From NCBI GenBank assembly GCA_020252485.1, contig JADCCX010000002.1, forward strand, positions 267,501-331,500: DNA of 64,000 nt, in the 5' to 3' direction. This DNA comes from Methylocystis sp. Lineage in GTDB: Bacteria > Pseudomonadota > Alphaproteobacteria > Rhizobiales > Beijerinckiaceae. Shown piece by piece: positions 1 through 9,257 of this stretch. Numbering within the stretch: the first letter of the stretch is position 1; every line of letters starts with the position of its first letter. A model generated the notes under the pieces. The model was not told the DNA's origin, made no database searches, and saw only the letters and a program-made list of their open reading frames with translations. The position numbers and the translations under genes are program-made.

Positions 1-1150
<1,150 letters not shown>

Positions 1151-1262
1151 TCGCTTTCATGACCAATGCCCGTGCATTGGAGAAAACAGACCTTAAAGAG
1201 CGTGTGGATCCCCGATTGCATCGGGGATTTCGCACCGCTCGGCTTGCTCACATGTGTTCCGC

Positions 1263-1381
1263 CGACTTGGTGGTTCTTGCGCAGTGAAAAAACCCGATCC
1301 CATTCCGAACTCGGTCGTTAAGCGCTGCAGCGCCGATGGTACTATGGCTTAAGCCCTGGGAGAGTAGGTCGCTGCCAAGTC
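1263..1381 (+). rRNA. rrf: 5S ribosomal RNA
   Basis: A segment of about 119 nt whose two ends pair (ACTTGG at the 5' side, CCAAGT at the 3' side). It carries the conserved 5S core CCCGATCCCATTCCGAACTCGG, followed by the loop E and helix IV region ending GGGAGAGTAGGTCGC. It lies about 110 nt after the 23S gene in the normal rrn order. Ends are estimated to within a few bases. Confidence 0.95.
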
Positions 1382-1420
1382 AGCCGAGCACATGTCTGAG
1401 GATCTCATGATGAAACGTCG

Positions 1421-1438
1421 CGCCGCCCTTGGGCGGCG
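1421..1438 (+). other. Hairpin between 5S and tRNA-fMet
   Basis: A short GC-rich inverted repeat (CGCCGCC / GGCGGCG) follows the 5S gene. It is not followed by a clear T-tract, so it may be an rRNA processing hairpin or a weak terminator upstream of the tRNA. Confidence 0.4.
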
Positions 1439-1485
1439 TTGTCGTTTACAGGCCCCGTTAGTCGGCGGGAGCCCTAAAGGAATGT

Positions 1486-1562
<77 letters not shown>

Positions 1563-1593
1563 AATCCTAAAGCTGGATCAATAGCTTAACAAA

Positions 1594-1622
1594 AACCCCG
1601 CCTGGCCCCGCCAGGCGGGGTT
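1594..1622 (+). terminator. Terminator after rrn/tRNA-fMet
   Basis: A perfect 12-bp stem (AACCCCGCCTGG / CCAGGCGGGGTT) with a 5-nt loop, followed by TTCTTGTT. It sits 32 bases after the tRNA and would end the rrn transcript. Confidence 0.8.
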
Positions 1623-1628
1623 CTTGTT

Positions 1629-1648
1629 CGTGTCCGCACTGTGTCCGT
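1629..1648 (+). repeat. 20-nt repeat, left copy (possible integrase arm site)
   Basis: The sequence CGTGTCCGCACTGTGTCCGT recurs exactly at 50635-50654. Each copy holds two GTGTCCG units 11 nt apart, as in paired recombinase arm sites. It lies 66 nt inside the left tRNA. Confidence 0.6.
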
Positions 1649-1754
1649 TTTTAGTGTCATTTAGCGACGATAACTGACGTGCTCCCACCAAATCGGACCG
1701 TTTGAAGCTGGAATTTTCCAAGTATGATCCGGTGACCGGGAGAAGGAGAGTTCC

Positions 1755-2021
1755 ATGAAAGCATCGAAGTTTTCGGATGCGCAGATTGCCTTTGTGTTGA
1801 AGCAGGCCGCGGACGGAACGGCTGTTGGCGAGGTCTGCCGAAAGGCTGGGATTTCGGAGGCAACGTTCTACAACTGGCGCAAGCGCTTTGCCGGCCTGAT
1901 GCCGTCGGAGGTCAAGAGGCTGCGTCAGCTCGAGGAGGAGAACACCAAGCTCAAGCGGCTGGTTGCCGACCTCAGCCTGGACAAGGCCATGCTTCAGGAT
2001 GTTTTGCAAAAAAAGCTCTGA
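1755..2021 (+). CDS. IS3-family transposase OrfA
   Basis: An 88-residue OrfA with the usual N-terminal helix-turn-helix (motif EVCRKAGISEATFYNWRKRF, residues about 27-46) and a C-terminal leucine zipper of the type LRQLEEENTKLKRLVADLSL. It ends in a canonical -1 slippery heptamer A AAA AAG at 2009-2015, three codons before the stop. A good ribosome site (GGAGAAGGAG region) precedes the ATG. OrfA alone acts as a DNA-binding regulator in this family. Confidence 0.92.
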   Translation: MKASKFSDAQIAFVLKQAADGTAVGEVCRKAGISEATFYNWRKRFAGLMPSEVKRLRQLEEENTKLKRLVADLSLDKAMLQDVLQKKL

Positions 2022-2053
2022 AGCCTGCTCGCCGACGCCGTCTGGTCGATGAG

Positions 2054-2854
2054 GTGAGAGAGACCTGGAAGGTATCGGTTCGCAAGGCATGTTCGGCCCT
2101 GCGGATCGATCGTTCCCTCTACACCTACAAGGGCAAGCGCGGAGAGCAGGCACCGCTCAAGAACCGCATCAGGGAGATCTGCGAGACACGCGTCCGCTAT
2201 GGATATCGGCGTGTCCATGTGCTCCTTCAGCGCGAGGGATGGCCGATCAACATGAAGAGAACGAGAAGACTTTACAATGAGTTGGGTCTCCAGTTGCGCA
2301 ACAAGACGCCAAAGCGCCGGGTCAAGGCAAAGGTCCGGGAGGAGCGAACCGATGTGACCCACAGCAATCAGGTCTGGGCCATGGACTTCGTTCATGACCA
2401 GCTCGCAACAGGAAGGAAACTGCGCATCCTGACAATCATCGACACCCATTCGCGCTTTGCGCCGGCCACCGATCCTCGGTTCTCCTATCGTGGTGAGGAT
2501 GTCGTCCACACGCTGGAGCGCGTCTGTCGTCAGGTCGGCTATCCGAAGGTCATCAGGGTCGACAACGGATCAGAATTCATCTCCCGCGACCTTGATCTCT
2601 GGGCTTACCAGAAGGATGTCGTCCTGGACTTCTCGCGACCCGGTAAACCGACGGACAACGCCTACATCGAGTCTTTCAACGGCAAGTTCCGCGCCGAGTG
2701 CCTGAACCAGCACTGGTTCTTGACCCTTGACGACGCGCGTCAGAAAATGGAAGATTGGCGTAGAGACTACAACGAGGTTCGACCCCATAGCGCCATCGGC
2801 AACAAGCCGCCGATTTCGCTGATGAATGGCTCAGGCGCATCCGGTCCGCCATGA
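2054..2854 (+). CDS. IS3-family transposase OrfB (catalytic part, made by -1 frameshift)
   Basis: Contains the rve integrase core with the DDE triad: D in AMDFVHD, D in RVDNGSEF and E in YIESFNGKFRAECL. An HTH_21-type region (YGYRRVHVLLQREGW) lies upstream. Slippage at A AAA AAG joins OrfA to this frame through a basic linker (ALKPARRRRLVDEV), so the real product is the OrfAB fusion; the GTG at the given start is only the first possible start in this frame. The ORF looks intact, so the element may be active. Confidence 0.9.
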   Translation: MRETWKVSVRKACSALRIDRSLYTYKGKRGEQAPLKNRIREICETRVRYGYRRVHVLLQREGWPINMKRTRRLYNELGLQLRNKTPKRRVKAKVREERTDVTHSNQVWAMDFVHDQLATGRKLRILTIIDTHSRFAPATDPRFSYRGEDVVHTLERVCRQVGYPKVIRVDNGSEFISRDLDLWAYQKDVVLDFSRPGKPTDNAYIESFNGKFRAECLNQHWFLTLDDARQKMEDWRRDYNEVRPHSAIGNKPPISLMNGSGASGPP

Positions 2855-2858
2855 GCAA

Positions 2859-2960
2859 ATAGCCCGGGAAATCACCCAGCCCGGCGGTCCAAAATCGGGG
2901 AGCACCTCAATAGCCCGGGAAATCACCCAGCCCGGCGGTCCAAAATCGGGGAGCACCTCA
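2859..2960. repeat. 51-bp tandem duplication containing the IS right end
   Basis: Two head-to-tail copies of a 51-bp unit start at 2859 and 2910. Each contains the IS3-family right inverted repeat ending GGGGAGCACCTCA. Either copy could act as the transposon end. Confidence 0.9.
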
Positions 2961-2962
2961 CC

Positions 2963-3142
2963 TTCGGCGAGGACAAAGTGCGATCACGCACCGGACACGG
3001 ACCCACCAACATGGCAAGTGTCCGCCACTTCGCGTTCAACATACTGCGGGCTGTGAACGACAGGCGAAGCCTCAAACTCTGCGGAAACAAGGCCGCCCGA
3101 AACCCCGCCTACGCGGCCACCATCATCGGATCGGCCCGTTAA
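2963..3142 (+). pseudogene. ISAs1-type transposase, C-terminal remnant
   Basis: The frame from TTCGGCGAG to the TAA gives about 59 residues resembling the end of ISAs1-family transposases: the FGED block, then RTGHGPTNMASVRHFAFNIL. The rest of the transposase is missing, its upstream part being replaced by the IS3-family element. It overlaps the 3' end of the convergent MocR gene on the other strand. Confidence 0.65.
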
Positions 3143-4654
3143 CACGGATACAGAGCCGTGCGGCACGACTGCCCTCGCCCCGAGCCTTCCGGCGAGACCG
3201 CCGAGGGCAATCAAGGCGCGTGTGATTTCCGGCTCGAGGGGGCCGGAAAGACAGAGTCGCAGGCCTTGGCTGCCAGCCTCGCCGGGGCTGAACATGTCGC
3301 CCCTCGCCGTGGCGATGCCGAGCGCCTCTGCATCGCAGTGAAAAGTGTCCATGTCGATCCGTCCCGGCAGTTCGAGCCAGTGGATGAACCCCCCCACCGG
3401 CGGCTCATAACGCGTGCCTGCTGGAAAATGCTTAGAGACAAACCGGGCTAAGCCTGTAGCCGATCGCGCGAAACTCGCGCGCAGTCGCGCAATATGCTCC
3501 GGATAATAACCGCGGCGCAGGAATTCGGCGAGAACCGCCTGGGGCAGGCTCGAGACCGAGAGATTACGGCCATGCATCTGCGCAAGCATCGCCGCGTAGC
3601 GGCGCCCTGGCAGACACCAGCCCACCCGGTAGCCGGGGGCGAGGGTCTTGGTGAAGGAGGAACAATAGAGCACCTCCCCGGGAGCAAGTGCCTTGATCGG
3701 CGCAACCTGCCGATCTTCGGGCACCAGATCATGGAAAACATCATCCTCGATGATCCCGACCCCGGCTGCCGCCGAAAGATCGACAAGACGTCGGCGTGCA
3801 GCCTCCGACATCACGAAACCGCAGGGGTTGTGCAGGGTCGGGTTGAGAAAAATGGCAGCGTGCTGGCTCTTGCGCAGGATCTGCGCGAGTTGGTCGAGGT
3901 CGATGCCATCCTTCCCGACCCGGATCGGTACGGCCCGCATTCCCACATGCTCAATGGCTTGCAGTATGCCGAAATAGGTCGGATCCTCGACGATAACGCG
4001 ATCACCGGCCCGGTCCATGGAGAGCAGGGCGAGTTCCATGGCCACCGTGTCGCCAGCGGTCACCAGCACGTCTTCGGCGGTGCAGTCCACGCCGCGCCGG
4101 ACCATCAGCCCTGCAATGCGACGGCGGAGCTCGAGATCCCCCGGGGGCGGAATAAAGCCAGCCCCGTCGCCTTGCGCGCGCGCGACGGCGAGGACACTGC
4201 GGCCCAGAAGCTCGGTCGGCACAAGGGCGGTGCTCAGCACCGCTGAGGCCAGCGGCAAGAGATCCCCCCGCCTTGCCCGCTCCATCATCGCCACGACCTT
4301 GTGGTCGACGCGCACGTCAACACCTTCCAACGCCAGCGGCGAGACCGCCGGGACGCCTTCGGCCACGAAATAGCCGGAGCGCGGCAAAGCGATGACGCGT
4401 GCCGAGTCGACCAGATCGTCAAGCGCGCGCCGCGCGGTATTGAGGCTGATCCCGAACAGGAGCGATAGGTCGCGCAGGGAAGGCAGGCGCTCACCCTGTC
4501 CGAGCGTCCCCTTATCGATCTGCCGCAAGAGCCAGTCGCGCGGCTTGAACCAGAGCCGCTCGACCGGAGCGCCCGGCCGTCCTCCTGAAACCGATATCGG
4601 TCGGGAGGGTTCAGGAACGCTTTGGGCCGTAACAGCTTTTTCAGTCCGTCTCAT
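2984..4654 (-). CDS. MocR/PdxR-type GntR regulator with aminotransferase domain
   Basis: The N-terminal GntR winged helix (residues about 35-100, PSLRDLSLLFGISLNTARRA) is followed by a fold-type I aminotransferase domain. The PLP lysine lies in SSFTKTLAPGYRVGW, and NPTLHNPCG and EDDVFHDL match the cofactor pocket. Such proteins bind PLP or amino-acid aldimines and control the adjacent divergent operon, here the diaminopropionate-type genes. The ATG of MRRTEK is preferred; a GTG 69 nt upstream is also open. The last ~50 residues run antisense through the ISAs1 remnant and are probably not native. Convergent with that remnant. Confidence 0.88.
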   Translation of the reverse strand: MRRTEKAVTAQSVPEPSRPISVSGGRPGAPVERLWFKPRDWLLRQIDKGTLGQGERLPSLRDLSLLFGISLNTARRALDDLVDSARVIALPRSGYFVAEGVPAVSPLALEGVDVRVDHKVVAMMERARRGDLLPLASAVLSTALVPTELLGRSVLAVARAQGDGAGFIPPPGDLELRRRIAGLMVRRGVDCTAEDVLVTAGDTVAMELALLSMDRAGDRVIVEDPTYFGILQAIEHVGMRAVPIRVGKDGIDLDQLAQILRKSQHAAIFLNPTLHNPCGFVMSEAARRRLVDLSAAAGVGIIEDDVFHDLVPEDRQVAPIKALAPGEVLYCSSFTKTLAPGYRVGWCLPGRRYAAMLAQMHGRNLSVSSLPQAVLAEFLRRGYYPEHIARLRASFARSATGLARFVSKHFPAGTRYEPPVGGFIHWLELPGRIDMDTFHCDAEALGIATARGDMFSPGEAGSQGLRLCLSGPLEPEITRALIALGGLAGRLGARAVVPHGSVSVLTGRSDDGGRVGGVSGGLVSAEFEASPVVHSPQYVEREVADTCHVGGSVSGA

Positions 4655-4808
4655 CGTTTCTGGGTCCCGCAAACTCAAGGAATCATAAAATATAATCTGG
4701 CACAAACTGTATCCCGCTTTCACCAGTCATCTGTGTCTATTCACGTTGGGAAATGGACCCTATTGAGTCGACGTCGGTCGGCAAAGTGGCGAGACCCGGA
4801 AGAATGAC

Positions 4809-5798
4809 GTGATTGAGGGAATAAGCAGCTTGAACAATGACCTCGCCTTTCTGGAGATTAGGGGACTCATCCGGGGAAGAGTCTTCCTGAAGATAGAGGC
4901 GCTCAATCCTGCCGGATCCATCAAGCTCAAGGCTGCTGCAGGAATGATCGGTACCCTGGAGCGCGAGGGGCGCATCCAGCGGGGGGCACGGCTCATCGAA
5001 TCCTCTTCGGGCAATCTCGGCGTGGCACTGGCGGCAATCTGCGCCGAGCGCGGCTATGCCTTCACCTGCGTGATCGACCCGAACACTTCGGAACAGAACC
5101 GCAAGACCATCGAAGCTCTGGGTGCCAGGGTCGTGGTCGTGCGCGAGCGCGACACCAATGGCGGCTATCTCGGCAGCCGCATCCGCTACATCCAGGACAC
5201 AGTCGCACAGGACCCCGGCACGATCTGGCTTAACCAATATGCCAACCCGGCCAATCCCGCCGCCCACCAAGACACGACGGCGCGTTCCATCGCTGAACAT
5301 TTCGAGCAGATCGACTATCTTTTCATCGGTGCAGGCACCACCGGTACGCTCATGGGGTGCAAGTCCTTCTTCCGCGCTCACAGGCCCGAGACCCGGATCA
5401 TCGCCGTTGACAGCATCGGCTCTGTGACCTTCGGCTATCCGCCCTCGGCGCGTTTCATCCCGGGTCTCGGTACCAGCCGTCGCCCGGAAATTTTTGAACC
5501 TGAGGGCCTTTTCGCCCTTGAGAGCGTCGATGAGGGGGATGCCGTTCGGCTCTGCCGATGGCTTGCGCGAAGCCATGGTCTACTGGCCGGAGGCTCGACA
5601 GGCACTGTCCTCGCCGGTCTGTGCGCCTGGTTCGACCGCATTCCGGAGGATGCAGTCGTCGTGGCGATCTCTCCCGACCTCGGCGAACGCTATCTCGATA
5701 CGATCTATTCCGATGACTGGGTGCGCCAAAAACTCGGTGATGCGCCCCTGACTGGCGATCTGTACTCGCCCCACAGTGCAGCATCGGAGAGCGCGTGA
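4809..5798 (+). CDS. SbnA-like PLP synthase (2,3-diaminopropionate biosynthesis)
   Basis: A 329-residue fold-type II PLP enzyme of the cysteine synthase family. The Schiff-base lysine lies in NPAGSIKLKAA (K39), SSSGNLG binds the substrate carboxylate, and GAGTTGT binds PLP phosphate. The best-characterised relative, SbnA, joins O-phospho-L-serine and L-glutamate to N-(1-amino-1-carboxyl-2-ethyl)-glutamate. The next gene encodes the matching SbnB-like dehydrogenase, which makes this assignment better than plain cysteine synthase. GTG start with GGAAGA upstream. First gene of the operon, divergent from MocR. Confidence 0.83.
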   Translation: MIEGISSLNNDLAFLEIRGLIRGRVFLKIEALNPAGSIKLKAAAGMIGTLEREGRIQRGARLIESSSGNLGVALAAICAERGYAFTCVIDPNTSEQNRKTIEALGARVVVVRERDTNGGYLGSRIRYIQDTVAQDPGTIWLNQYANPANPAAHQDTTARSIAEHFEQIDYLFIGAGTTGTLMGCKSFFRAHRPETRIIAVDSIGSVTFGYPPSARFIPGLGTSRRPEIFEPEGLFALESVDEGDAVRLCRWLARSHGLLAGGSTGTVLAGLCAWFDRIPEDAVVVAISPDLGERYLDTIYSDDWVRQKLGDAPLTGDLYSPHSAASESA

Positions 5799-6820
5799 TG
5801 CTGAAGTCCCTGAGCATTCCCGACTTTCAGGTTATTCCCGGCAAAACCGTCGGCCACTTGCTCAGCCGTGATCTCGCATCGGCGATAGATGTCGTGGCCG
5901 AATGCTATCTCAACCATGAAGCGGGCCGGACCACGAACCCCGACAGCTATTTCCTGCGCTTCCCCGATGACCCGGGCAAAAGGATTATCGCCCTGCCCGC
6001 TGCGATTCACGGCGAGGGCGGGATCTGCGGTATCAAATGGATCTCGAGCTTTCCCGCGAACATCGCCTCGGGAATCCAGCGCGCTTCAGCCGTGCTGATC
6101 CTGAATGATGCGGATACCGGCTATCCGCTCGCGCTGCTCGAGGGCGCGCGAATCAGTGCCGTCCGCACCGCCGCATCCGCCGTGCTCGGAGCCCATTGGC
6201 TGAATGGTTGTCGGAAATCGGCGACAAGGCTCGCTGTGATCGGCGGCGGCTATGTCGCCCGCAACATTATCGACATGTTCGCAGCTGATGGCTGGTCTTT
6301 CGGGGAAGCCCTTTCGCATGATCTGGATGAGGGATCTGCCAATCGACTTGCCGCACATGCCGAGCGTCGCGTTGCCTGCCCTGCGCGATCCGTTTCTCTC
6401 CTGGAAGCGCTCGAAGCCGATCTGGTTGTCTTCGCAACCAATGCCGGCACACCCTATGTACCAGCGACGACGCACTTGCGCGCTGATCAGATCCTGCTCA
6501 ATATTTCCTTGCGGGATCTGGCACCTGAATTGATCCTGCAAAGCCAGAATGTTTTCGACGATGTCTCGCATTGCCTGAAAGCCAATACCTCCCCGCATCT
6601 CGCCGAGCAGCTTTCAGGCGGCCGCGATTTTGTCACTGGTACGATCGGCTCGGTCATGCGCGGGGAAACTGCGCTCACTCGGGACCGCGCGGTAATCTAC
6701 TCTCCCTTCGGCATGGGCATTCTCGATCTTGCCCTTGGTCTCGTTGTGCTTGAGCAGGCCATTGCCGAGGGCAGCGCTGTTACTGTGCCAGGATTTTTCG
6801 GGGATATCGCGCGATGGTAA
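5798..6820 (+). CDS. SbnB-like dehydrogenase (ornithine cyclodeaminase family)
   Basis: A 340-residue ornithine cyclodeaminase/mu-crystallin family protein with a central NAD-binding Rossmann motif (AVIGGGYVARNI, about residue 148) and the conserved ARISAVRTAA block before it. SbnB oxidatively cleaves the SbnA product to L-2,3-diaminopropionate plus 2-oxoglutarate. The start overlaps the sbnA-like stop (TGATG), which indicates translational coupling; a GTG one codon earlier is also possible. Confidence 0.82.
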   Translation: MLKSLSIPDFQVIPGKTVGHLLSRDLASAIDVVAECYLNHEAGRTTNPDSYFLRFPDDPGKRIIALPAAIHGEGGICGIKWISSFPANIASGIQRASAVLILNDADTGYPLALLEGARISAVRTAASAVLGAHWLNGCRKSATRLAVIGGGYVARNIIDMFAADGWSFGEALSHDLDEGSANRLAAHAERRVACPARSVSLLEALEADLVVFATNAGTPYVPATTHLRADQILLNISLRDLAPELILQSQNVFDDVSHCLKANTSPHLAEQLSGGRDFVTGTIGSVMRGETALTRDRAVIYSPFGMGILDLALGLVVLEQAIAEGSAVTVPGFFGDIARW

Positions 6821-8613
6821 CGGTCTATTTCCAGCCGGATCTGAGGATTGGCTTGATCGGACTTGGATCTCGTGGCTTGTCCGTGCTCGAGCGGATTGTC
6901 ACGCTCGCAACTGCCAACCGATCGCGCCGCATTATTGTTACGGTGTTCGAGGAGGGCGAGCCGGGCTGCGGCGCGCATCCGGTGAATCAACCTGACCATC
7001 TGATGCTGAACACGATCGCGGCCCAACTTGGGATCTTTCCTGATGAGGCGGCGCTCTTTGATGTCGGCGGCAGTCCCGGAAAGGGAGGGCTGGATTTCCT
7101 TGCCTGGTGCCGGTCGTGTAACCTTCATGTGAACGATGATGGCGTGCCCGATCCTTCGGGCCGACCGGTCGCACCGACCGATTTCTTGCCGCGCCGCCTG
7201 CTCGGCACCTATCTTGCGCAAGCTTGCAGGGAACTTCTGTCCGACCTTCCGCCTCATGTCCTTGTCACCATACGCCGTGAGCGGGCTCTGGGGGTTCGAC
7301 TTGGCCCATGGCGCGGTGACACTTGCCGCGGATATGTGATTTCTGGTGCCAGCGGGGCAGACTTGTCCGTCGACCGCCTGATCCTGACAACAGGTCACAG
7401 GAGTGAAGACCTATCCGGGGCAGAAGATACCAAGATCGCGGAAGCCGATGCCGAGCCCGGCCAGGTCCTGGTGATCGAAGGATTGGGCCTCACGGCCATG
7501 GATGCCTTGGCCGGCTTGACCCGTGGTCGCGGTGGTTATTTCCTTCGGGATGGACCGGGATCGACACGCTACATTCCCTCAGGGCAAGAGCCGATCCTCT
7601 ATCTCCAAAGCCGGTCCGGTCTGCCATTTAAGACGCGGCCCGAAACCTCGATGGCGCGCAGACGTCACCGGGCGATGGTGCTCACTTCCGAGCGCATCGC
7701 TGCCATTCGCTCAGCGACCACTGATGGACGGCTTGACTTCGAGAAGGACATCTTGCCGCTGATGCGATTGGAGATGCGTGGGGCAGCTCTGGCAGTTCAG
7801 CTCTGTGCCGGGGACGCGGATCGGCTGGCCAAGGAAGAATTGATCCTCGCCGGGATTGGCGCGCGCAGTGTTGCAGAACTGGGCCAGTATCTAAGCGAAT
7901 TCGAGACTAAGCTTGGTTCTATCGACGTCGATCGTTTGCTCCAGCGGGACTTGCCGCAGGATCTAGGGCCTGAGGATTATCAGGACTGGTTTCTGCATCA
8001 GATCCGCGCTGATCTGGAGCAGACGCATTGCGGCCTGTTGGCATCCCCGCAAAAGGCTGCGCTTGAAACCTGGCGTGACTTGCGGGACCGACTACGGGAA
8101 GCGGTCGATCATCAGGGCCTGACTCCGTCCTCGCATCGCACCTTCTTTGGATGTTGGGCGGGCCTGATCAACAGGCTGGTCGCAGGTCCGCAAAAGGAAC
8201 GTCATGAAGACCTCCTTGCGCTTGCCAAGGCCGGTGTCCTGCGTCTTCTGCACCCCGATGCGCCGCGTCCAGAGGGCGCCCGCCATCTCAGGGCTCGAGC
8301 CGGTCGTACTGGCCTGTTCAGTCACCGCTCCGGTCCAGTCGCGGACCTGCACAGGCTAGGGCTGATCCGGGCCGTGCTCGCCGAACCCGGCCTCGACGGC
8401 ATTGAAACACGCCAAGGCGCGCGCGCCGTATCAAGAACCGGGCAAGTCGTCGATGATCTCTGGATCCTCGGTCCGGCGACCGAAGGATCGACCTATTACA
8501 ATCATTACGTACCTTCTCCCGGAACGCCCAGCCGGGCGATGGCGGATGCGCATCTCGTTGTTGCGGCCTGCCTCGATCTCGCCCCACCGACCAGAACGAG
8601 GAAGTCTGCATGA
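6814..8613 (+). CDS. FAD/NAD(P)-binding protein (NAD_binding_9 type)
   Basis: A 599-residue protein with an N-terminal dinucleotide fold (IGLIGLGSRGLSVLERI, residues about 12-28) and the GCGAHP turn and DHLMLN motif of FAD/NAD(P)-binding proteins of the NAD_binding_9 group. Such proteins are often encoded in metallophore and amino-acid derivative clusters, but their reaction is usually unknown. It overlaps the previous gene by 7 nt and the next by 4, so it belongs to the operon. It may hydroxylate or oxidise the diaminopropionate-type product; this is inference. Confidence 0.72.
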   Translation: MVTVYFQPDLRIGLIGLGSRGLSVLERIVTLATANRSRRIIVTVFEEGEPGCGAHPVNQPDHLMLNTIAAQLGIFPDEAALFDVGGSPGKGGLDFLAWCRSCNLHVNDDGVPDPSGRPVAPTDFLPRRLLGTYLAQACRELLSDLPPHVLVTIRRERALGVRLGPWRGDTCRGYVISGASGADLSVDRLILTTGHRSEDLSGAEDTKIAEADAEPGQVLVIEGLGLTAMDALAGLTRGRGGYFLRDGPGSTRYIPSGQEPILYLQSRSGLPFKTRPETSMARRRHRAMVLTSERIAAIRSATTDGRLDFEKDILPLMRLEMRGAALAVQLCAGDADRLAKEELILAGIGARSVAELGQYLSEFETKLGSIDVDRLLQRDLPQDLGPEDYQDWFLHQIRADLEQTHCGLLASPQKAALETWRDLRDRLREAVDHQGLTPSSHRTFFGCWAGLINRLVAGPQKERHEDLLALAKAGVLRLLHPDAPRPEGARHLRARAGRTGLFSHRSGPVADLHRLGLIRAVLAEPGLDGIETRQGARAVSRTGQVVDDLWILGPATEGSTYYNHYVPSPGTPSRAMADAHLVVAACLDLAPPTRTRKSA

Positions 8614-9230
8614 ACATGACTTGCCTCGACGTCGAAGGCGTCCTCTTGCCCGAGATCTGGAAAGAACTGGCGCGGGCAACTGGGCTGCCGGCCTTGGCCA
8701 GAACGACCCGCGACGAGCCGGACTATGGCCTGTTGATGGCCGCACGGATAGCAGTGCTCAAGGAGGCAGGCATCGGCCATGCCGACATCATGGCGATCGC
8801 CGCAGGTGTCGAACCACTGCCCGGGGCGCGCGCCTTTCTCGATCGGATCCGTCGGAAATATCAGGTCTCCCTGGTCTCGGATTCCTTTTCCGAATTCCTG
8901 ATGCCGCTTGCGTCGAAACTCGGCTGGCCACCGTTCTATTGCCACAATCTCCTCCGTGGCACCAATGGCGAGGTCGCGGGTTGGCGGCCGCGGCTTCCAG
9001 ATCAGAAGCCGAAATGCGTGCGGGCCTTCCAGTCACTCGGCTTCCTGGTCTTCGCGGCGGGAGACAGTTTCAACGACCTTGGCATGCTAAGGGCCGCTGA
9101 TGGCGCGGCCTTCATCCACGCTCCAGAATCCATCGCGGCCTTGATCCCCGATTTGCCGCGCTGCGCTGATCATGACGCGTTGGAGGCCGAGATCGGTCAT
9201 TTCTTCACAGCGAAGGCTAAGGCCGCCTGA
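8610..9230 (+). CDS. ThrH-like HAD phosphatase/phosphotransferase
   Basis: A 206-residue HAD protein with the ThrH signature CLDVEGVLLPEIW (D7-x-E9 instead of the usual DxD), motif II serine in SLVSDSFSEF, motif III lysine in PDQKPK and motif IV GDSFNDLGML. ThrH removes phosphate from phosphoserine or moves it to homoserine. O-phosphoserine is also the SbnA substrate, so this enzyme could tune supply or dephosphorylate an intermediate. ATGA overlap with the previous gene. Confidence 0.82.
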   Translation: MNMTCLDVEGVLLPEIWKELARATGLPALARTTRDEPDYGLLMAARIAVLKEAGIGHADIMAIAAGVEPLPGARAFLDRIRRKYQVSLVSDSFSEFLMPLASKLGWPPFYCHNLLRGTNGEVAGWRPRLPDQKPKCVRAFQSLGFLVFAAGDSFNDLGMLRAADGAAFIHAPESIAALIPDLPRCADHDALEAEIGHFFTAKAKAA

Positions 9231-9257
9231 GGCCGAACCAAGAAATCGGAACCCATC

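Larger units (their letters stand above)
1675..2909 (+). mobile_element. IS3-family insertion sequence
   Basis: The element is about 1.2 kb and carries orfA and orfB in overlapping phases. Imperfect terminal inverted repeats begin TGACGTGCTCCC on the left and, read inward on the opposite strand, TGAGGTGCTCCCC on the right. Frameshifting between the two ORFs would make the OrfAB transposase. The right terminus is present twice in tandem. No clear target duplication was seen. It sits between the rrn terminator and a transposase remnant. Confidence 0.85.

Noticed and set aside
4737-5576. A 279-codon leftward frame opposite the SbnA-like gene
   Set aside because: Antisense shadow; the rightward frame has complete family motifs.
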